From the NCBI GenBank assembly GCA_030141605.1, contig JAQGDQ010002398.1, positions 61,107 through 95,584 on the forward strand: 34,478 nucleotides of DNA, in the 5' to 3' direction. Position numbers and translations under genes: made by a program. This stretch comes from Tubiluchus corallicola. Its lineage: Eukaryota > Priapulida > Priapulimorpha > Priapulimorphida > Tubiluchidae. This document shows, in pieces, positions 9,067-18,044 of the stretch (positions within the stretch are counted from its first letter, which is position 1; each line of letters opens with the position of its first letter). The notes below the pieces were generated by a model. That model saw only the letters and a program-made list of their open reading frames with translations. It searched no databases and had not been told where the DNA came from.

Positions 9067-10404
9067 ATGTTAAGTGCTTTTATCTCATTTGTTGATCGTT
9101 ATCATCTATTTAAAGCAGAAGATAGAGTTTTATTGGCAGTAAGTGGGGGAATGGACTCAATGCTTATGGCATCTATTTTTTTAAAAAACCGCACTCATTT
9201 AGGAATAGCTCATTGCAATTTTCAGTTAAGAAAAGAGCAGTCTCAACAAGATGAATTTTTTGTAAAAAAATTTGCTCAGAAACACAAAGTGCCTTTCTAT
9301 AATGTGCAATTTGATACCCAAACGATAGCTGAAAAAGAAAAAATGTCTATTCAAATGTTGGCAAGAAAGCTACGCTATGATTGGCTACAAAAAATTGCTA
9401 CACTTCATAATTATAACTATATTGCTACTGCCCACCATAAAGATGATGCATTAGAAACTTTTGTGTTTAATATGGTTAAGGGAACAGGCATAGCGGGGTT
9501 GCATGGTATACGCCCGAAACATAAAAATATTATTAGACCTTTGCTGTTTGCTACGAAAAAAGAGATACAACAATATGTACTAGATAATAAAATAGCATGG
9601 CAAGAAGATACTTCAAATGTATCTAATAAATATCGCCGTAACTTTATAAGAAACGAGGTAGTGCCTAAGTTAAAAACAATTAATCCAAACCTTTTAAACA
9701 CATTTGACAACACCATTCAAAAGTTAAGAGAAGTAGAAGAAATATTTGAGGAGAGAGCAGACACTGTAGAGAAAGATATTGTAACGTCCCAACAAGGATT
9801 ATTGAAAATAGACCTTCAAAATTTATTGCAGATGAAAGGCAGTCGTGTTATTTTGTTTGAAATCATAAGAAAGTGGGGCTTTAACTTCCAACAAGCCTTG
9901 AGTATTATGCAAGCGGTGGCAAATAACAGCTCTGGAAAAATTTTTGATACCCCTACACATATACTTAATGTTGATAGAGGAAATGGATTGTTAGAGGAAA
10001 AGAAAGAGCTTGACAGAGATATAGTAACGGCTATTTACCCACAAGATGACTGTGCAAATTTTAATGAAAATAAATTGAAAATTTCCATAAAAGATGCAAA
10101 CTCAATCTCTATACATAATACAAATAGTAACATTGCCTTGCTGGACTATGACTCTTTACAATTCCCTTTAAAGATTAGGTACTTGCAGCCAGGCGATAAG
10201 TTTGTTCCTTTGGGCATGAAAAAGAAAAAAAAAATTAGCGATTTTATGATAGATGCAAAAATTTCATTACTTTTGAAAAGAAAAACTTTTTTAGTAATCA
10301 CACGTAATGAAATAATGTGGGTAGTGGGGCATAGAATAGATGATAGATTTAAAATTAAAAGTACAACAAAAAAAGTACTTAGACTTGAGTGGACACATGA
10401 TTAA
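9067..10404 (+). CDS. tilS: tRNA(Ile)-lysidine synthetase TilS
   Basis: A 445-residue enzyme that ligates lysine to C34 of the tRNA-Ile with CAU anticodon, changing its decoding from AUG to AUA. The PP-loop ATP-binding motif SGGMDS is at residues 26-31. The family motifs HCNFQLRKEQS, TAHHKDDALETFVFNMVKGTG and GLHGIRP follow, then DTSNVSNKYRRNFIRNEV, where the tRNA is contacted. The C-terminal domain includes LQPGDKFVPLGMKKKKKISDFM, typical of full-length TilS. ATG 9067 gives a standard N-terminus. The last 8 bases overlap the next gene, suggesting translational coupling. The copy looks intact and would be essential. Confidence 0.94.
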   Translation: MLSAFISFVDRYHLFKAEDRVLLAVSGGMDSMLMASIFLKNRTHLGIAHCNFQLRKEQSQQDEFFVKKFAQKHKVPFYNVQFDTQTIAEKEKMSIQMLARKLRYDWLQKIATLHNYNYIATAHHKDDALETFVFNMVKGTGIAGLHGIRPKHKNIIRPLLFATKKEIQQYVLDNKIAWQEDTSNVSNKYRRNFIRNEVVPKLKTINPNLLNTFDNTIQKLREVEEIFEERADTVEKDIVTSQQGLLKIDLQNLLQMKGSRVILFEIIRKWGFNFQQALSIMQAVANNSSGKIFDTPTHILNVDRGNGLLEEKKELDRDIVTAIYPQDDCANFNENKLKISIKDANSISIHNTNSNIALLDYDSLQFPLKIRYLQPGDKFVPLGMKKKKKISDFMIDAKISLLLKRKTFLVITRNEIMWVVGHRIDDRFKIKSTTKKVLRLEWTHD

Positions 10405-10915
10405 GCTATTAAAAAAATCATATTCAAAAGAAGAAATTGACCTATTTGAATTTTTGTCAAATTGTGAGATGTTTGAAACACTTACCTCTAAGGAAATGTT
10501 GCGTTTTATGCCAGCCTTATATAAAAGACGCTACAGACAAAACGAAGTTGTTTACTTTCACCATGACCCTAGCAATGCTATATATATATTGAAGACAGGA
10601 GAAGTCTCCTTTTACTTTAATATCAACGAACAATTAGAAAAAATACATCAAATTCATCCCATTACAAGCTTTGGACACAGCACCCTAATAACAAACTCAA
10701 AAAGACTACAAACAGCAATAGTAACGTCTGCTGAAGCAGAAGTATATGTGATGCCTAGCGTGCAAATCATTGAAATTTTTGAAGATGATCTATCAATTAA
10801 GGCAAAAATATTTGAAAAATTATCAGAAATAAATAACAGATTTTATGTGAAAGTATTTAATGAATATAAAACATCATTAGGGCTTTTTGACATTAAAAAT
10901 GCATTTATAAATTAA
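10397..10915 (+). CDS. Cyclic-nucleotide-binding-domain (Crp-like sensor) protein
   Basis: A 172-residue protein, start ATG 10397, overlapping the tilS stop. Residues about 15-120 have the beta-roll pattern of a cNMP-binding domain: FLSNCEMFETLTSKEMLRFMP, then YRQNEVVYFHHDPSNAIYILKTGEVSFYF and a later EAEVYVMPSVQIIEIFEDD. The canonical phosphate-binding cassette (GE..L....R.A) is not clear, so cyclic-nucleotide binding is doubtful. No helix-turn-helix DNA-binding domain follows, unlike Crp/Fnr regulators; the C-terminal 50 residues are helical. It is probably a stand-alone sensory or scaffold protein of unknown partner. An in-frame ATG at 10340 inside tilS is a less likely start. Confidence 0.7.
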   Translation: MIKLLKKSYSKEEIDLFEFLSNCEMFETLTSKEMLRFMPALYKRRYRQNEVVYFHHDPSNAIYILKTGEVSFYFNINEQLEKIHQIHPITSFGHSTLITNSKRLQTAIVTSAEAEVYVMPSVQIIEIFEDDLSIKAKIFEKLSEINNRFYVKVFNEYKTSLGLFDIKNAFIN

Positions 10916-10958
10916 CACCAAAATATTGTTTAACTCAAATTAATAAAATATAAAAGAT

Positions 10959-11891
10959 ATGAAAATAACAGTTGTTGGAGCCGGAAATGTAGGAGCTACT
11001 GTCGCAGACATTTTAGCGTATAGAGAAATTGCCAATGAAGTGCTAGTGCTTGATATAAAAGAAGGCTTAGCAGAAGGAAAAGCATTAGATATATGGCAGA
11101 AAGCGCCAATTGGCTTGTATGATACCTATACCTCTGGTACAAGTAATGATTACACAAAAACAAAAAATTCTGATGTTGTTGTAATTACTTCTGGATTGCC
11201 AAGAAAACCTGGAATGAGCAGAGATGACTTAATTGAAACCAATGCGAAGATTGTAAAAATGGTTACAGAAAATATTATTGAGCATTCGCCAAATGCTATT
11301 ATAATAGTAGTTTCCAACCCATTAGATGTGATGACTTATCAAGCCCATCTATCTTCTCAAAAATCAAGAAATAAAGTTATGGGTATGGCAGGCATATTGG
11401 ATACAGCGAGATATAGGGCTTTTTTAGCCGAAGCACTAAAAGTATCTCCCAAAGACATTCAAGCAATGATATTAGGAGGACATGGCGACACAATGGTGCC
11501 ACTACCGCGATATACAACGGTAGGAGGAATACCTGTGACAGAATTGATAGATAACGCCACTCTTAATCAAATTGTAGAGAGAACAAAAACAGGAGGAGGA
11601 GAGCTTGTGAAGTTAATGGGTACCTCTGCATGGTATGCACCAGGGGCAGCAGCAGTGCAAATGGTAGAGGCTATTGTTAAGGATCAAAAAAGAGTTGCTC
11701 CTGTATGTGTGAAGTTAGAAGGAGAATATGGAATAGATAACTGCTATTTAGGAGTTCCTGTAATTTTAGGTAAAGAAGGTATTGAGAAAATTATTGAACT
11801 AAAACTTAATAGTGCCGAATTGGACTTATTAAAGACCTCTGAAAAGCATGTAAGAGAAGTAATGCAAGTATTAGATAGATTAAACGCTTAA
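10959..11891 (+). CDS. mdh: Malate dehydrogenase
   Basis: A 310-residue NAD-dependent enzyme that interconverts malate and oxaloacetate in the TCA cycle. The Rossmann dinucleotide motif GAGNVGATVA is at residues 6-15. The substrate-binding loop GLPRKPGMSRDDLIETN carries the two Arg residues of malate specificity (Arg in the K/RKPGM segment rather than the Gln of lactate dehydrogenases). VVSNPLDVMTYQA and the catalytic His of LGGHGDTMVPL (His175) are present. It belongs to the LDH-like Mdh group. A strong terminator ends the transcript. Start ATG 10959 follows an A-rich leader. Confidence 0.94.
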   Translation: MKITVVGAGNVGATVADILAYREIANEVLVLDIKEGLAEGKALDIWQKAPIGLYDTYTSGTSNDYTKTKNSDVVVITSGLPRKPGMSRDDLIETNAKIVKMVTENIIEHSPNAIIIVVSNPLDVMTYQAHLSSQKSRNKVMGMAGILDTARYRAFLAEALKVSPKDIQAMILGGHGDTMVPLPRYTTVGGIPVTELIDNATLNQIVERTKTGGGELVKLMGTSAWYAPGAAAVQMVEAIVKDQKRVAPVCVKLEGEYGIDNCYLGVPVILGKEGIEKIIELKLNSAELDLLKTSEKHVREVMQVLDRLNA

Positions 11892-11913
11892 CATAAGCAA
11901 AAATTAGAAATTT

Positions 11914-11948
11914 AAAAGCCTCTCTATCTATTTTGAGAGGCTTTTTTT
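11914..11948 (+). terminator. Rho-independent terminator after mdh
   Basis: AAAAGCCTCTC (11914-11924) pairs perfectly with GAGAGGCTTTT (11935-11945) around a 10-nt loop and is followed by more T residues. It lies 22 bases after the mdh stop and 20 bases before the next start codon. Confidence 0.85.
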
Positions 11949-11967
11949 ATATAAAAAATAATTTAAA

Positions 11968-12729
11968 ATGTTAGAGAGCATAGACATATATGGAGTAGCG
12001 ATACTGCTTATCGTAAGTTTTTTAGCAGGAGCATTAAATACTGTTGCTGGAGGAGGATCATTACTCACACTGCCCGTACTTATTTTTTTAGGTCTACCAT
12101 CGCCATTAGCTAATGCAACCAATAGAGTAGCTATTTTTTTTCAATCAGCTTTTTCTATTGCTGGATTCAAAAGTAAGGGAATATTCATGTTTAAATATAG
12201 TTTTGGATTGGCTATTGTTTCAGCACTAGGAGCGTTAGTTGGAGTTAAAATAGCTTTGAAAATAGATGAAGACACGCTAAATAAAGTGATAGCTGCCGTG
12301 TTGGTATTTGCACTGTTTTTTACTCTAAAAAAGATTAAACGCAATAAAGGAAAAAAAGCAAAAAAAGAGATAAAAAAGAATAATTTCCTTACCTATATTG
12401 CCTTTTTTGCCATAGGAATTTATGGAGGATTTATACAAGCGGGAATAGGATTTGTGATTTTATTTGTGTTAAGCGGATGGAAAGGCTTAAAGTTAGCTCA
12501 AGCAAATAGTATAAAAGTTTTTATTACTCTCTTTTTTACATCCATAGCACTAATTATTTTTATTCTGGAAGATAAAGTTGTTTGGCAATATGGCTTAGTG
12601 ATGATGGTAGGGACCTCTATTGGAGCATGGCTTACTAGCAGATGGTCTGTAGAGAAAGGAGAAAAATATATCACACCTGTTTTGATTGTTGCAGTTCTCA
12701 TTATGGCTGTTAAACTTTGGTTCTTTTAA
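11968..12729 (+). CDS. TSUP-family (TauE/SafE) membrane transporter
   Basis: A 253-residue polytopic membrane protein with about eight hydrophobic segments in two halves. The N-terminal motif AGALNTVAGGGSLLTLPVLIFLGLPSPLANATNRVAI is characteristic of the TSUP family (PF01925). The second half repeats it with GIYGGFIQAGIGFVILFVLS and ANSIKVFITLFFT. Family members move sulfite, sulfonates or other small organic anions; the substrate here is unknown. No sulfur-metabolism gene is adjacent. It begins 20 bp after the mdh terminator, with no clear promoter between them, so some read-through is possible. Confidence 0.88.
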   Translation: MLESIDIYGVAILLIVSFLAGALNTVAGGGSLLTLPVLIFLGLPSPLANATNRVAIFFQSAFSIAGFKSKGIFMFKYSFGLAIVSALGALVGVKIALKIDEDTLNKVIAAVLVFALFFTLKKIKRNKGKKAKKEIKKNNFLTYIAFFAIGIYGGFIQAGIGFVILFVLSGWKGLKLAQANSIKVFITLFFTSIALIIFILEDKVVWQYGLVMMVGTSIGAWLTSRWSVEKGEKYITPVLIVAVLIMAVKLWFF

Positions 12730-12751
12730 AAAACAAACTTATTTTTCTATT

Positions 12752-12789
12752 AGTGCCTATAGTGCCTATAGTGCCTATAACATTTGTTA
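12752..12789. repeat. Three tandem 9-bp units followed by a 16-bp palindrome
   Basis: AGTGCCTAT occurs three times in perfect tandem (12752-12778). It runs directly into TATAACATTTGTTATA (12774-12789), a 6-bp inverted repeat around a 4-bp centre. The rest of the 12730-12945 gap holds no gene that I can support. Confidence 0.8.
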
Positions 12790-12945
12790 TAACAAAAAGT
12801 TATATTTAAATTAGACAAAAAAGCGAAAACAAATAAGTTCCATTCTATAATATTAGCAGGATTTGTTTTAGCATTTTTTAACAAAAGATACCTTTTACAA
12901 AGGTAGAAAAAATAGTAGTTGCCACAGAAAAACAAAAAAAAATAT

Positions 12946-12953
12946 TACATTTG
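12946..12953 (+). promoter_or_regulatory. -7 promoter element before the 2-oxoacid dehydrogenase gene
   Basis: TACATTTG matches the TAnnTTTG -7 consensus exactly and would place the transcript start near 12960, about 24 bases before the GTG start. No TTG lies at the expected -33 spacing (the nearest ends 24 bases upstream), so only the -7 half is supported. Confidence 0.4.
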
Positions 12954-12983
12954 TAGTGTAACAAAAAAACAAAAAAAGCAGTT

Positions 12984-15410
12984 GTGAGGAAAGAAGTACA
13001 AATCAATAACAACACAATCACATCATCAGAGATACTTAATGATTATAAAATAGCTTGTGAGAGTAGGCATGTGAGCGTCTTAGCAAAAAGAGAAGTGTTT
13101 TCTGGAAAGGCAAAGTTTGGCATCTTTGGAGATGGTAAAGAGCTTGCACAAATAATTATGGCAAAGTTTTTTCAAAGAGGAGACTTTCGCTCTGGATATT
13201 ATCGTGATCAAACCCTCATGTTTATACTTGATATCATTAACTATCAACAATTTTTCTCACAAATATATGCCCATGCTGATACCACTTATGAACCCTCATC
13301 GGGCGGTAGAATGATGAATGCACATTTTGCAACAAGATGGATTGATGACAATGGCAATTGGAAAAATCAAACAACACTATATAATACCTCCGCCGATGTT
13401 TCCTCTATTTCTGCGCAGATGCCTAGAGTAGTAGGTTTGGGGTTGGCATCTAAATTATATAGAAATGTAGATATATATAAGAATGAAAACCACTTTTCTA
13501 AACAAGGAAATGAGGTCGTATTTGCGACCATAGGAAATGGAGGTGTTGCAGAAGGATTGTTTTGGGAAACAATCAATGCTATAGCAGTGCTACAAATCCC
13601 TTCTGTTGTAGCAATATGGGATGATGACTATTCTATTTCTGTACCCAACAAACTTCAGGTTGCAAAAGAAGATGTTTTTAAGGCTTTGCAAGGGTTTCAA
13701 AGTAAGAAAAATGAAAAGGGAATAGACCTCTATCAGGTTAAAGGTTGGGACTATGTGGGGCTATATAAGACATTTGAGAAAGCATCCAAAAACAGCAGAA
13801 CAAACCATATCCCAGCTGTGATACATGTTACCGAAATAGCTCAACAGCTTGGGCATTCGTCCTCAGGATCACATGAGCGGTATAAGTCAAAAGAACGTTT
13901 GCAATGGGAAAAAGAGTTTGATTGCAACAGAAAACTTCACGAATGGATAATTGACAATGATATTGCCACGCCAGAAACATTAGAACAAATAGATAAAGAG
14001 GCACTTGAAAAAGTAAAACAGATTAGAAACACTGCTTGGGAAGAATATTTACGAGAGAATAGAAAAGAGAAAAAACAGCTGTTTACTTTGGTTAGTGACC
14101 TAAAAGAAGAAACGCAAATAAAGGAAATTGAAAATTTAGAAAAGCAATTGGAGGCTTTGGCATATCCATTGAAAAAAGACCTCATAAGTACAGCAAAATC
14201 GGCACTTATAGCCTTGAGAAACAGAAAATCACAAAAAAAGAGTGCATTAAATGTATGGTTGGCAGAGAAGCTAAAAAAATATAAACAACAATACAGCACC
14301 CACCTATATAGCGATCATGCTGCTTCGGCTCTAAAAATTAAAGAAATAAAGCCCATATATAGTAGTGAAAATTTGAAAGAAGTGACGGGAAGAGAAATCC
14401 TTAATACATTTTTTGATATTGCATTTGCCAAAAACCCAAAACTAATAGCTTTTGGACAAGATCTAGGAAAGATAGGAGATGTAAATCAAGGGTTTTCTGG
14501 GTTGCAAGAAAAGTATGGAGAGGATAGGATTTTTGATGTTGGCATACGCGAACCAACAATTATAGGGCAGGGAATAGGATTGGCAATGAGAGGGTTTAGG
14601 CCCATTGCTGAAATACAATATCTTGACTATTTAATCTATGCTCTGCAAATCATTTCTGATGACCTTGCATGTTTAAGATACCGAACCGCAGGAGGACAAA
14701 AGGCGCCAATGATAATACGCACAAGAGGGCACCGCCTTGAAGGAATTTGGCACTCAGGATCTCCAATGAGCATGATACTTGGAGCTATAAGAGGAATATA
14801 TTTGTTAGTACCGCGCAATATGGTACAAGCCGCAGGGCTTTACAATACAATGCTAAAATCAGATGATGCGGCCTTGATGATTGAGAGCTTAAATGGATAT
14901 AGATTGAAAGAGGCTATGCCCGAAAATATAGGAGAATATACCGTGCCTTTGGGAGTGCCTGAAATTTTAAGAAAGGGAAATGATATTACTCTTGTTACTT
15001 TTGGGTCTATGTGCAAAATAGTTACCGAAGCTGCTGTTAGGCTTGAAAAAATAGGAATTGCTGCCGAAGTGATTGATGTACAGACGCTATTGCCTTTTGA
15101 TATTAACCACTCTGTTGTGCAGTCAGTGAAAAAGACAAATAGAGTTGTATTTATTGACGAAGATGTGCCCGGAGGAGGAAGTGCATATATGATGCAAAAA
15201 GTAGTAGATGAACAAAAAGCATATCAATACTTAGACTCACAGCCTATCGCCATTGCTGCAAAAGAACATAGACCAGCATATGGAACTGATGGAGACTATT
15301 TCTCTAAACCTAGTGTAGAAGATGTCGTTGACACTGTCTATGCTGTGATGAGGGAGGCAAAGCCAAATTTGTTTCCTGAATTGTATGAAAGAATAAAGCA
15401 CAGCGTTTGA
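12984..15410 (+). CDS. 2-oxoisovalerate (branched-chain 2-oxoacid) dehydrogenase E1, fused alpha and beta subunits
   Basis: An 808-residue thiamine-diphosphate enzyme carrying both E1 subunits in one chain, an arrangement frequent in Bacteroidota. The alpha half has RGDFRSGYYRDQTLMF and the ThDP/Mg segment GNGGVAEGLFWETINAIAVLQ near 183-203. The beta half begins about residue 465 with EVTGREILNTFFDIAF, continues with GQDLGKIGDVNQGFSGLQEKYG and DVGIREPTIIGQGIGLAMRGFRP, and ends in the transketolase-C fold (DVQTLLPFD, VDEDVPGG-like). The linker at about 330-450 is charged and helical. It decarboxylates 2-oxo acids to acyl-dihydrolipoamide. No E2 or E3 gene is adjacent, so those lie elsewhere. 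The GTG start at 12984 is the first usable one. Confidence 0.88.
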   Translation: MRKEVQINNNTITSSEILNDYKIACESRHVSVLAKREVFSGKAKFGIFGDGKELAQIIMAKFFQRGDFRSGYYRDQTLMFILDIINYQQFFSQIYAHADTTYEPSSGGRMMNAHFATRWIDDNGNWKNQTTLYNTSADVSSISAQMPRVVGLGLASKLYRNVDIYKNENHFSKQGNEVVFATIGNGGVAEGLFWETINAIAVLQIPSVVAIWDDDYSISVPNKLQVAKEDVFKALQGFQSKKNEKGIDLYQVKGWDYVGLYKTFEKASKNSRTNHIPAVIHVTEIAQQLGHSSSGSHERYKSKERLQWEKEFDCNRKLHEWIIDNDIATPETLEQIDKEALEKVKQIRNTAWEEYLRENRKEKKQLFTLVSDLKEETQIKEIENLEKQLEALAYPLKKDLISTAKSALIALRNRKSQKKSALNVWLAEKLKKYKQQYSTHLYSDHAASALKIKEIKPIYSSENLKEVTGREILNTFFDIAFAKNPKLIAFGQDLGKIGDVNQGFSGLQEKYGEDRIFDVGIREPTIIGQGIGLAMRGFRPIAEIQYLDYLIYALQIISDDLACLRYRTAGGQKAPMIIRTRGHRLEGIWHSGSPMSMILGAIRGIYLLVPRNMVQAAGLYNTMLKSDDAALMIESLNGYRLKEAMPENIGEYTVPLGVPEILRKGNDITLVTFGSMCKIVTEAAVRLEKIGIAAEVIDVQTLLPFDINHSVVQSVKKTNRVVFIDEDVPGGGSAYMMQKVVDEQKAYQYLDSQPIAIAAKEHRPAYGTDGDYFSKPSVEDVVDTVYAVMREAKPNLFPELYERIKHSV

Positions 15411-15437
15411 TTCAATTAAAAATTATTCCTTTTTTTC

Positions 15438-15465
15438 TTTGTAATCAAAAAAATTACTATCTTTA
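15438..15465 (+). promoter_or_regulatory. Putative promoter of the lipoprotein gene
   Basis: TTTG (15438-15441), then 16 bases, then TATCTTTA (15458-15465), close to TAnnTTTG. The spacing is a little short. The leader to ATG 15521 would be about 50 bases. Confidence 0.3.
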
Positions 15466-15520
15466 GCACACTATAACAACTACTTTGATACTTTAGTAAA
15501 ATAACAAAACTTATAAAATT

Positions 15521-16288
15521 ATGAAAACAAAACATTTATTGTTTTTGCCACTTATGGCAATACTATTAACAACGTGCAACACGTCTGACCTTGAAAGAAG
15601 AATCAAAGAACTCGAAGACCAACAAGGTGGAAATCTTGTTGAACTAAAATTCAAAACAGCAGGCATTGAAGACAACTCAGCAGCAAGGGTGATGGAAGAC
15701 GACTGGATGCCCAATGTATTGGAAATAGAAATAAACGGCACGGTAGTAAGGCGTAAAATAACTTTTACCGATGCCAATGAGATAAGCACCGATGCAAAAA
15801 TATATGTGCAAAACGGACAAAACGCCCTTAATAGGTTTGAGCTGCTAAATACCAATGATGTGCCGCTATATGAGTGCCCCAACACTATCAACTTTTCGGC
15901 AACAACTGGCACCACGCTTAACCTAACTGTGCCTATACAAAAATATGACGAAAATAAGCCAAAAAACACTTTTGAAGTGACTATCAACGTAGGAACGCTG
16001 GAGGGTGATTATGGTGTTTTCACACAAGAGCAATTTAACTTCATAAAAAGCTTAGAGTTTACAGATATTTCTCTTTCTTTATGGATTAGTAATAGAGTGG
16101 AGTTAGCGGGGTGGGAATGTAAAGCTACAGAGCTTATAAACAAATATTATGCGCCGGGAGATTTTGGACAAAAATTTTCTATTACAGATGAATGCACAAT
16201 CAACGGGGCTGTTTTGCCTGATTTTAATGCTTTTACGTCTGCAGAAGTAAAAGATGCTATTTTGGAGCAACTAAACTGCCAAGAATAA
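15521..16288 (+). CDS. Hypothetical lipoprotein
   Basis: A 255-residue protein I do not recognise. It begins with a lipoprotein signal peptide ending in a lipobox-like LLTTC (Cys at about residue 19). A short heptad-like helix rich in Glu, Arg and Leu follows (LERRIKELEDQQGG), of the kind that trimerises or spaces a lipoprotein from the membrane. The remainder appears to be beta-rich, with two Cys near the C-terminus (WECKATEL, TDECTING) plus a final NCQE. It stands alone on the plus strand and converges on the tail-fibre-like gene across a shared terminator. It could be a phage-encoded surface lipoprotein or an ordinary envelope protein. Confidence 0.7.
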   Translation: MKTKHLLFLPLMAILLTTCNTSDLERRIKELEDQQGGNLVELKFKTAGIEDNSAARVMEDDWMPNVLEIEINGTVVRRKITFTDANEISTDAKIYVQNGQNALNRFELLNTNDVPLYECPNTINFSATTGTTLNLTVPIQKYDENKPKNTFEVTINVGTLEGDYGVFTQEQFNFIKSLEFTDISLSLWISNRVELAGWECKATELINKYYAPGDFGQKFSITDECTINGAVLPDFNAFTSAEVKDAILEQLNCQE

Positions 16289-16301
16289 CCGCAACCACAA
16301 A

Positions 16302-16327
16302 AAAAGGGAGCTTAAGAGCTCCCTTTT
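16302..16327. terminator. Bidirectional terminator between convergent genes
   Basis: AAAAGGGAGCT (16302-16312), loop TAAG, AGCTCCCTTTT (16317-16327): a perfect 11-bp stem with A- and T-runs at both ends. It lies 13 bases after the lipoprotein stop and 3 bases from the end of the opposing gene, so it can serve both. Confidence 0.88.
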
Positions 16328-16330
16328 ACT

Positions 16331-17836
16331 TTAATTCAGACGTTCTATCCTATACGAAAAGTTTCTAAAAGTAGAGGTGTTTCCTCCTCCTAATTCAAAT
16401 AGGATCTTGTTGGCATCTACAATCTTATAATTAATGGTTGTTACGTCCCCTACAGCAGTTCTCTGAGAACTACATAGAACCAGCACATTGGTACTATTTA
16501 GTCCATGATTTATTATTGTATGAATGTTGGGAGATCCTCCAGAAGTCCCTTGTACTACTTTGTTGCTGATAACTCTTCCGTTATAATATTTGTGATATTG
16601 GCTTGCAATAGGAGTGGTATTGGTTGCTGCTCCTTGGTTAAATTCAACACTCGATGGAAAACGCCCTCTAAAAAATTCCAATTCTATAAAGTGCCAACTT
16701 CCACTATGTTCATACGTCTTAACCTGCACCTCATATATGTTTGTTGCAATTTCCACTACTTGTATTTTCGCGGTACTATTGGTTGCGTACCACTCTGCCT
16801 GCCATCTAGGTCCCTTGCCCTGATCTCTATTACTTGGACACAGTACCACTGCTTCTCCCCACAAATTCCGACTATTTCCAAAAATGGTGTTGTTGTTATA
16901 TATTTTAGCCTTAAAACTTCCATCATTCCCCTTATTAATAGTAACTCTTGCCGCCACCATAAACTCAGTGGAGCTAAAAAAAGCACCCGTATATTTTTTT
17001 TTGTCTCCGTATCTAAAATTATCCCCATCTATTCTCACATCGCCATTGTCTTCTTGGATTATGTTACCATCTTTAAATCGTTTATTTTCATCATCCCACA
17101 ATGGTATAGAGCTATCCGTGCTAAGTTGGTTAGTTATTTCATTTCTTTTTTCAGCCTCTTTCTCAATAGCATTTTGCGTGCTATTGGCTTCATAGTCTAC
17201 ATTACCATCATCAAAAGTTGTTTGCTCGGCAGTAACGCTGTGTGGGTTTCCTTTGTTAAATGAGTGGTTGTTCAGAGCCTTAGCGCTAGCAATGGTGATA
17301 CTCTTTTCTTCTTCGGTCAAATTTTCACTTTCGGGGTTGTCTGTAATATTTAACTTTTCTGTCAGAGCCCTTTCCCAAGTTCTTAAATAGTCATGCCTTA
17401 TTTTTACATATCCCTTATCTTGTGGTTCTTCATTGGTCAATTTAGCAATAATGGTCTCCCTTACTGGCATTATTTCTCCATTGGCATATGCGTCTAATTC
17501 GGTGGTTTTATCTTTTATTAAGAACTGAAAGTCGTCTAAATCTACGTTTGTTTCTCCATTAAACACGCAAATTTGTTGATCAATAACCACTAGCCCCTCT
17601 TCAATATCAAAGACATTTACAAGCGGGTTTCCGGCTTCATTTGTTCCTTCTACTGGTGTAAGTTCTAATCCGGAGATGACAAATCCTTCATTTGTGTTAT
17701 CTTTTTTTCTATATGGAATAGCAAAAAACTTATCCAATACTTGATATATTCCATTTTGCAACAATACATCTGCTGCATACAGTGGTCTACCTCCAGCTTC
17801 ATGCTTTATTCTTTTTATTTTGTTCAAAAGAGACAT
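16331..17836 (-). CDS. Phage tail-fibre/baseplate-like protein (orphan)
   Basis: A 501-residue protein without a signal peptide. Residues 1-160 look like a baseplate-attachment type domain (GLVVIDQQICVFNGETNVDLDDF and following). Around 185-215 is ALNNHSFNKGNPHSVTAEQTTFDDG, the H..N..NPHxVTxxQ motif common in phage tail fibres. The C-terminal half is beta-rich and Asn/Thr/Ser rich, with INHGLNSTNVLVLCSSQ near 445-470, like a receptor-binding tip. The gene stands alone; no tail, capsid or lysis genes flank it. Its base composition seems slightly richer in G and C than its neighbours, consistent with transfer. It might be a relic of the same Mu-like phage as the DUF3164 gene, part of a dispersed tail-like particle, or a domesticated adhesin. 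Confidence 0.65.
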   Translation of the reverse strand: MSLLNKIKRIKHEAGGRPLYAADVLLQNGIYQVLDKFFAIPYRKKDNTNEGFVISGLELTPVEGTNEAGNPLVNVFDIEEGLVVIDQQICVFNGETNVDLDDFQFLIKDKTTELDAYANGEIMPVRETIIAKLTNEEPQDKGYVKIRHDYLRTWERALTEKLNITDNPESENLTEEEKSITIASAKALNNHSFNKGNPHSVTAEQTTFDDGNVDYEANSTQNAIEKEAEKRNEITNQLSTDSSIPLWDDENKRFKDGNIIQEDNGDVRIDGDNFRYGDKKKYTGAFFSSTEFMVAARVTINKGNDGSFKAKIYNNNTIFGNSRNLWGEAVVLCPSNRDQGKGPRWQAEWYATNSTAKIQVVEIATNIYEVQVKTYEHSGSWHFIELEFFRGRFPSSVEFNQGAATNTTPIASQYHKYYNGRVISNKVVQGTSGGSPNIHTIINHGLNSTNVLVLCSSQRTAVGDVTTINYKIVDANKILFELGGGNTSTFRNFSYRIERLN

Positions 17837-18044
17837 AAATTTTATTTTTATTTGTTAATGAAACGTTTTAATAGTTAGGGTGCCCTTGAATTTTTATCAA
17901 AACTAAATTTGTATAAATGCAAAAACAAAAAACTGCTAATACACTTATAACATTTCCTAATTAAGTTAATAATAAAGGAGAATAGAGTAAGAGAGCTAAA
18001 GAAATAGTAAATTTCTTGTTACAAAAAGATAGTGTTGTATTATT
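17837..18044. other. Divergent intergenic region
   Basis: About 200 bases between the minus-strand tail-fibre-like gene and the rnr promoter. Apart from a weak 7-bp inverted repeat (AAGAAAT 17999-18005 with ATTTCTT 18011-18017) I see no gene or RNA in it. Confidence 0.5.

Noticed and set aside
10340-10396. Earlier ATG start for the cNMP-domain protein
   Set aside because: It would lie deep within tilS and add residues unlike the family; ATG 10397 at the tilS stop gives the usual overlapping arrangement.
16505-17263. A 252-codon plus-strand open frame
   Set aside because: It is exactly antisense to the tail-fibre-like gene, and its translation is an unusual Ile/Ser/Phe-rich string with no domain; it is a shadow of the minus-strand gene.
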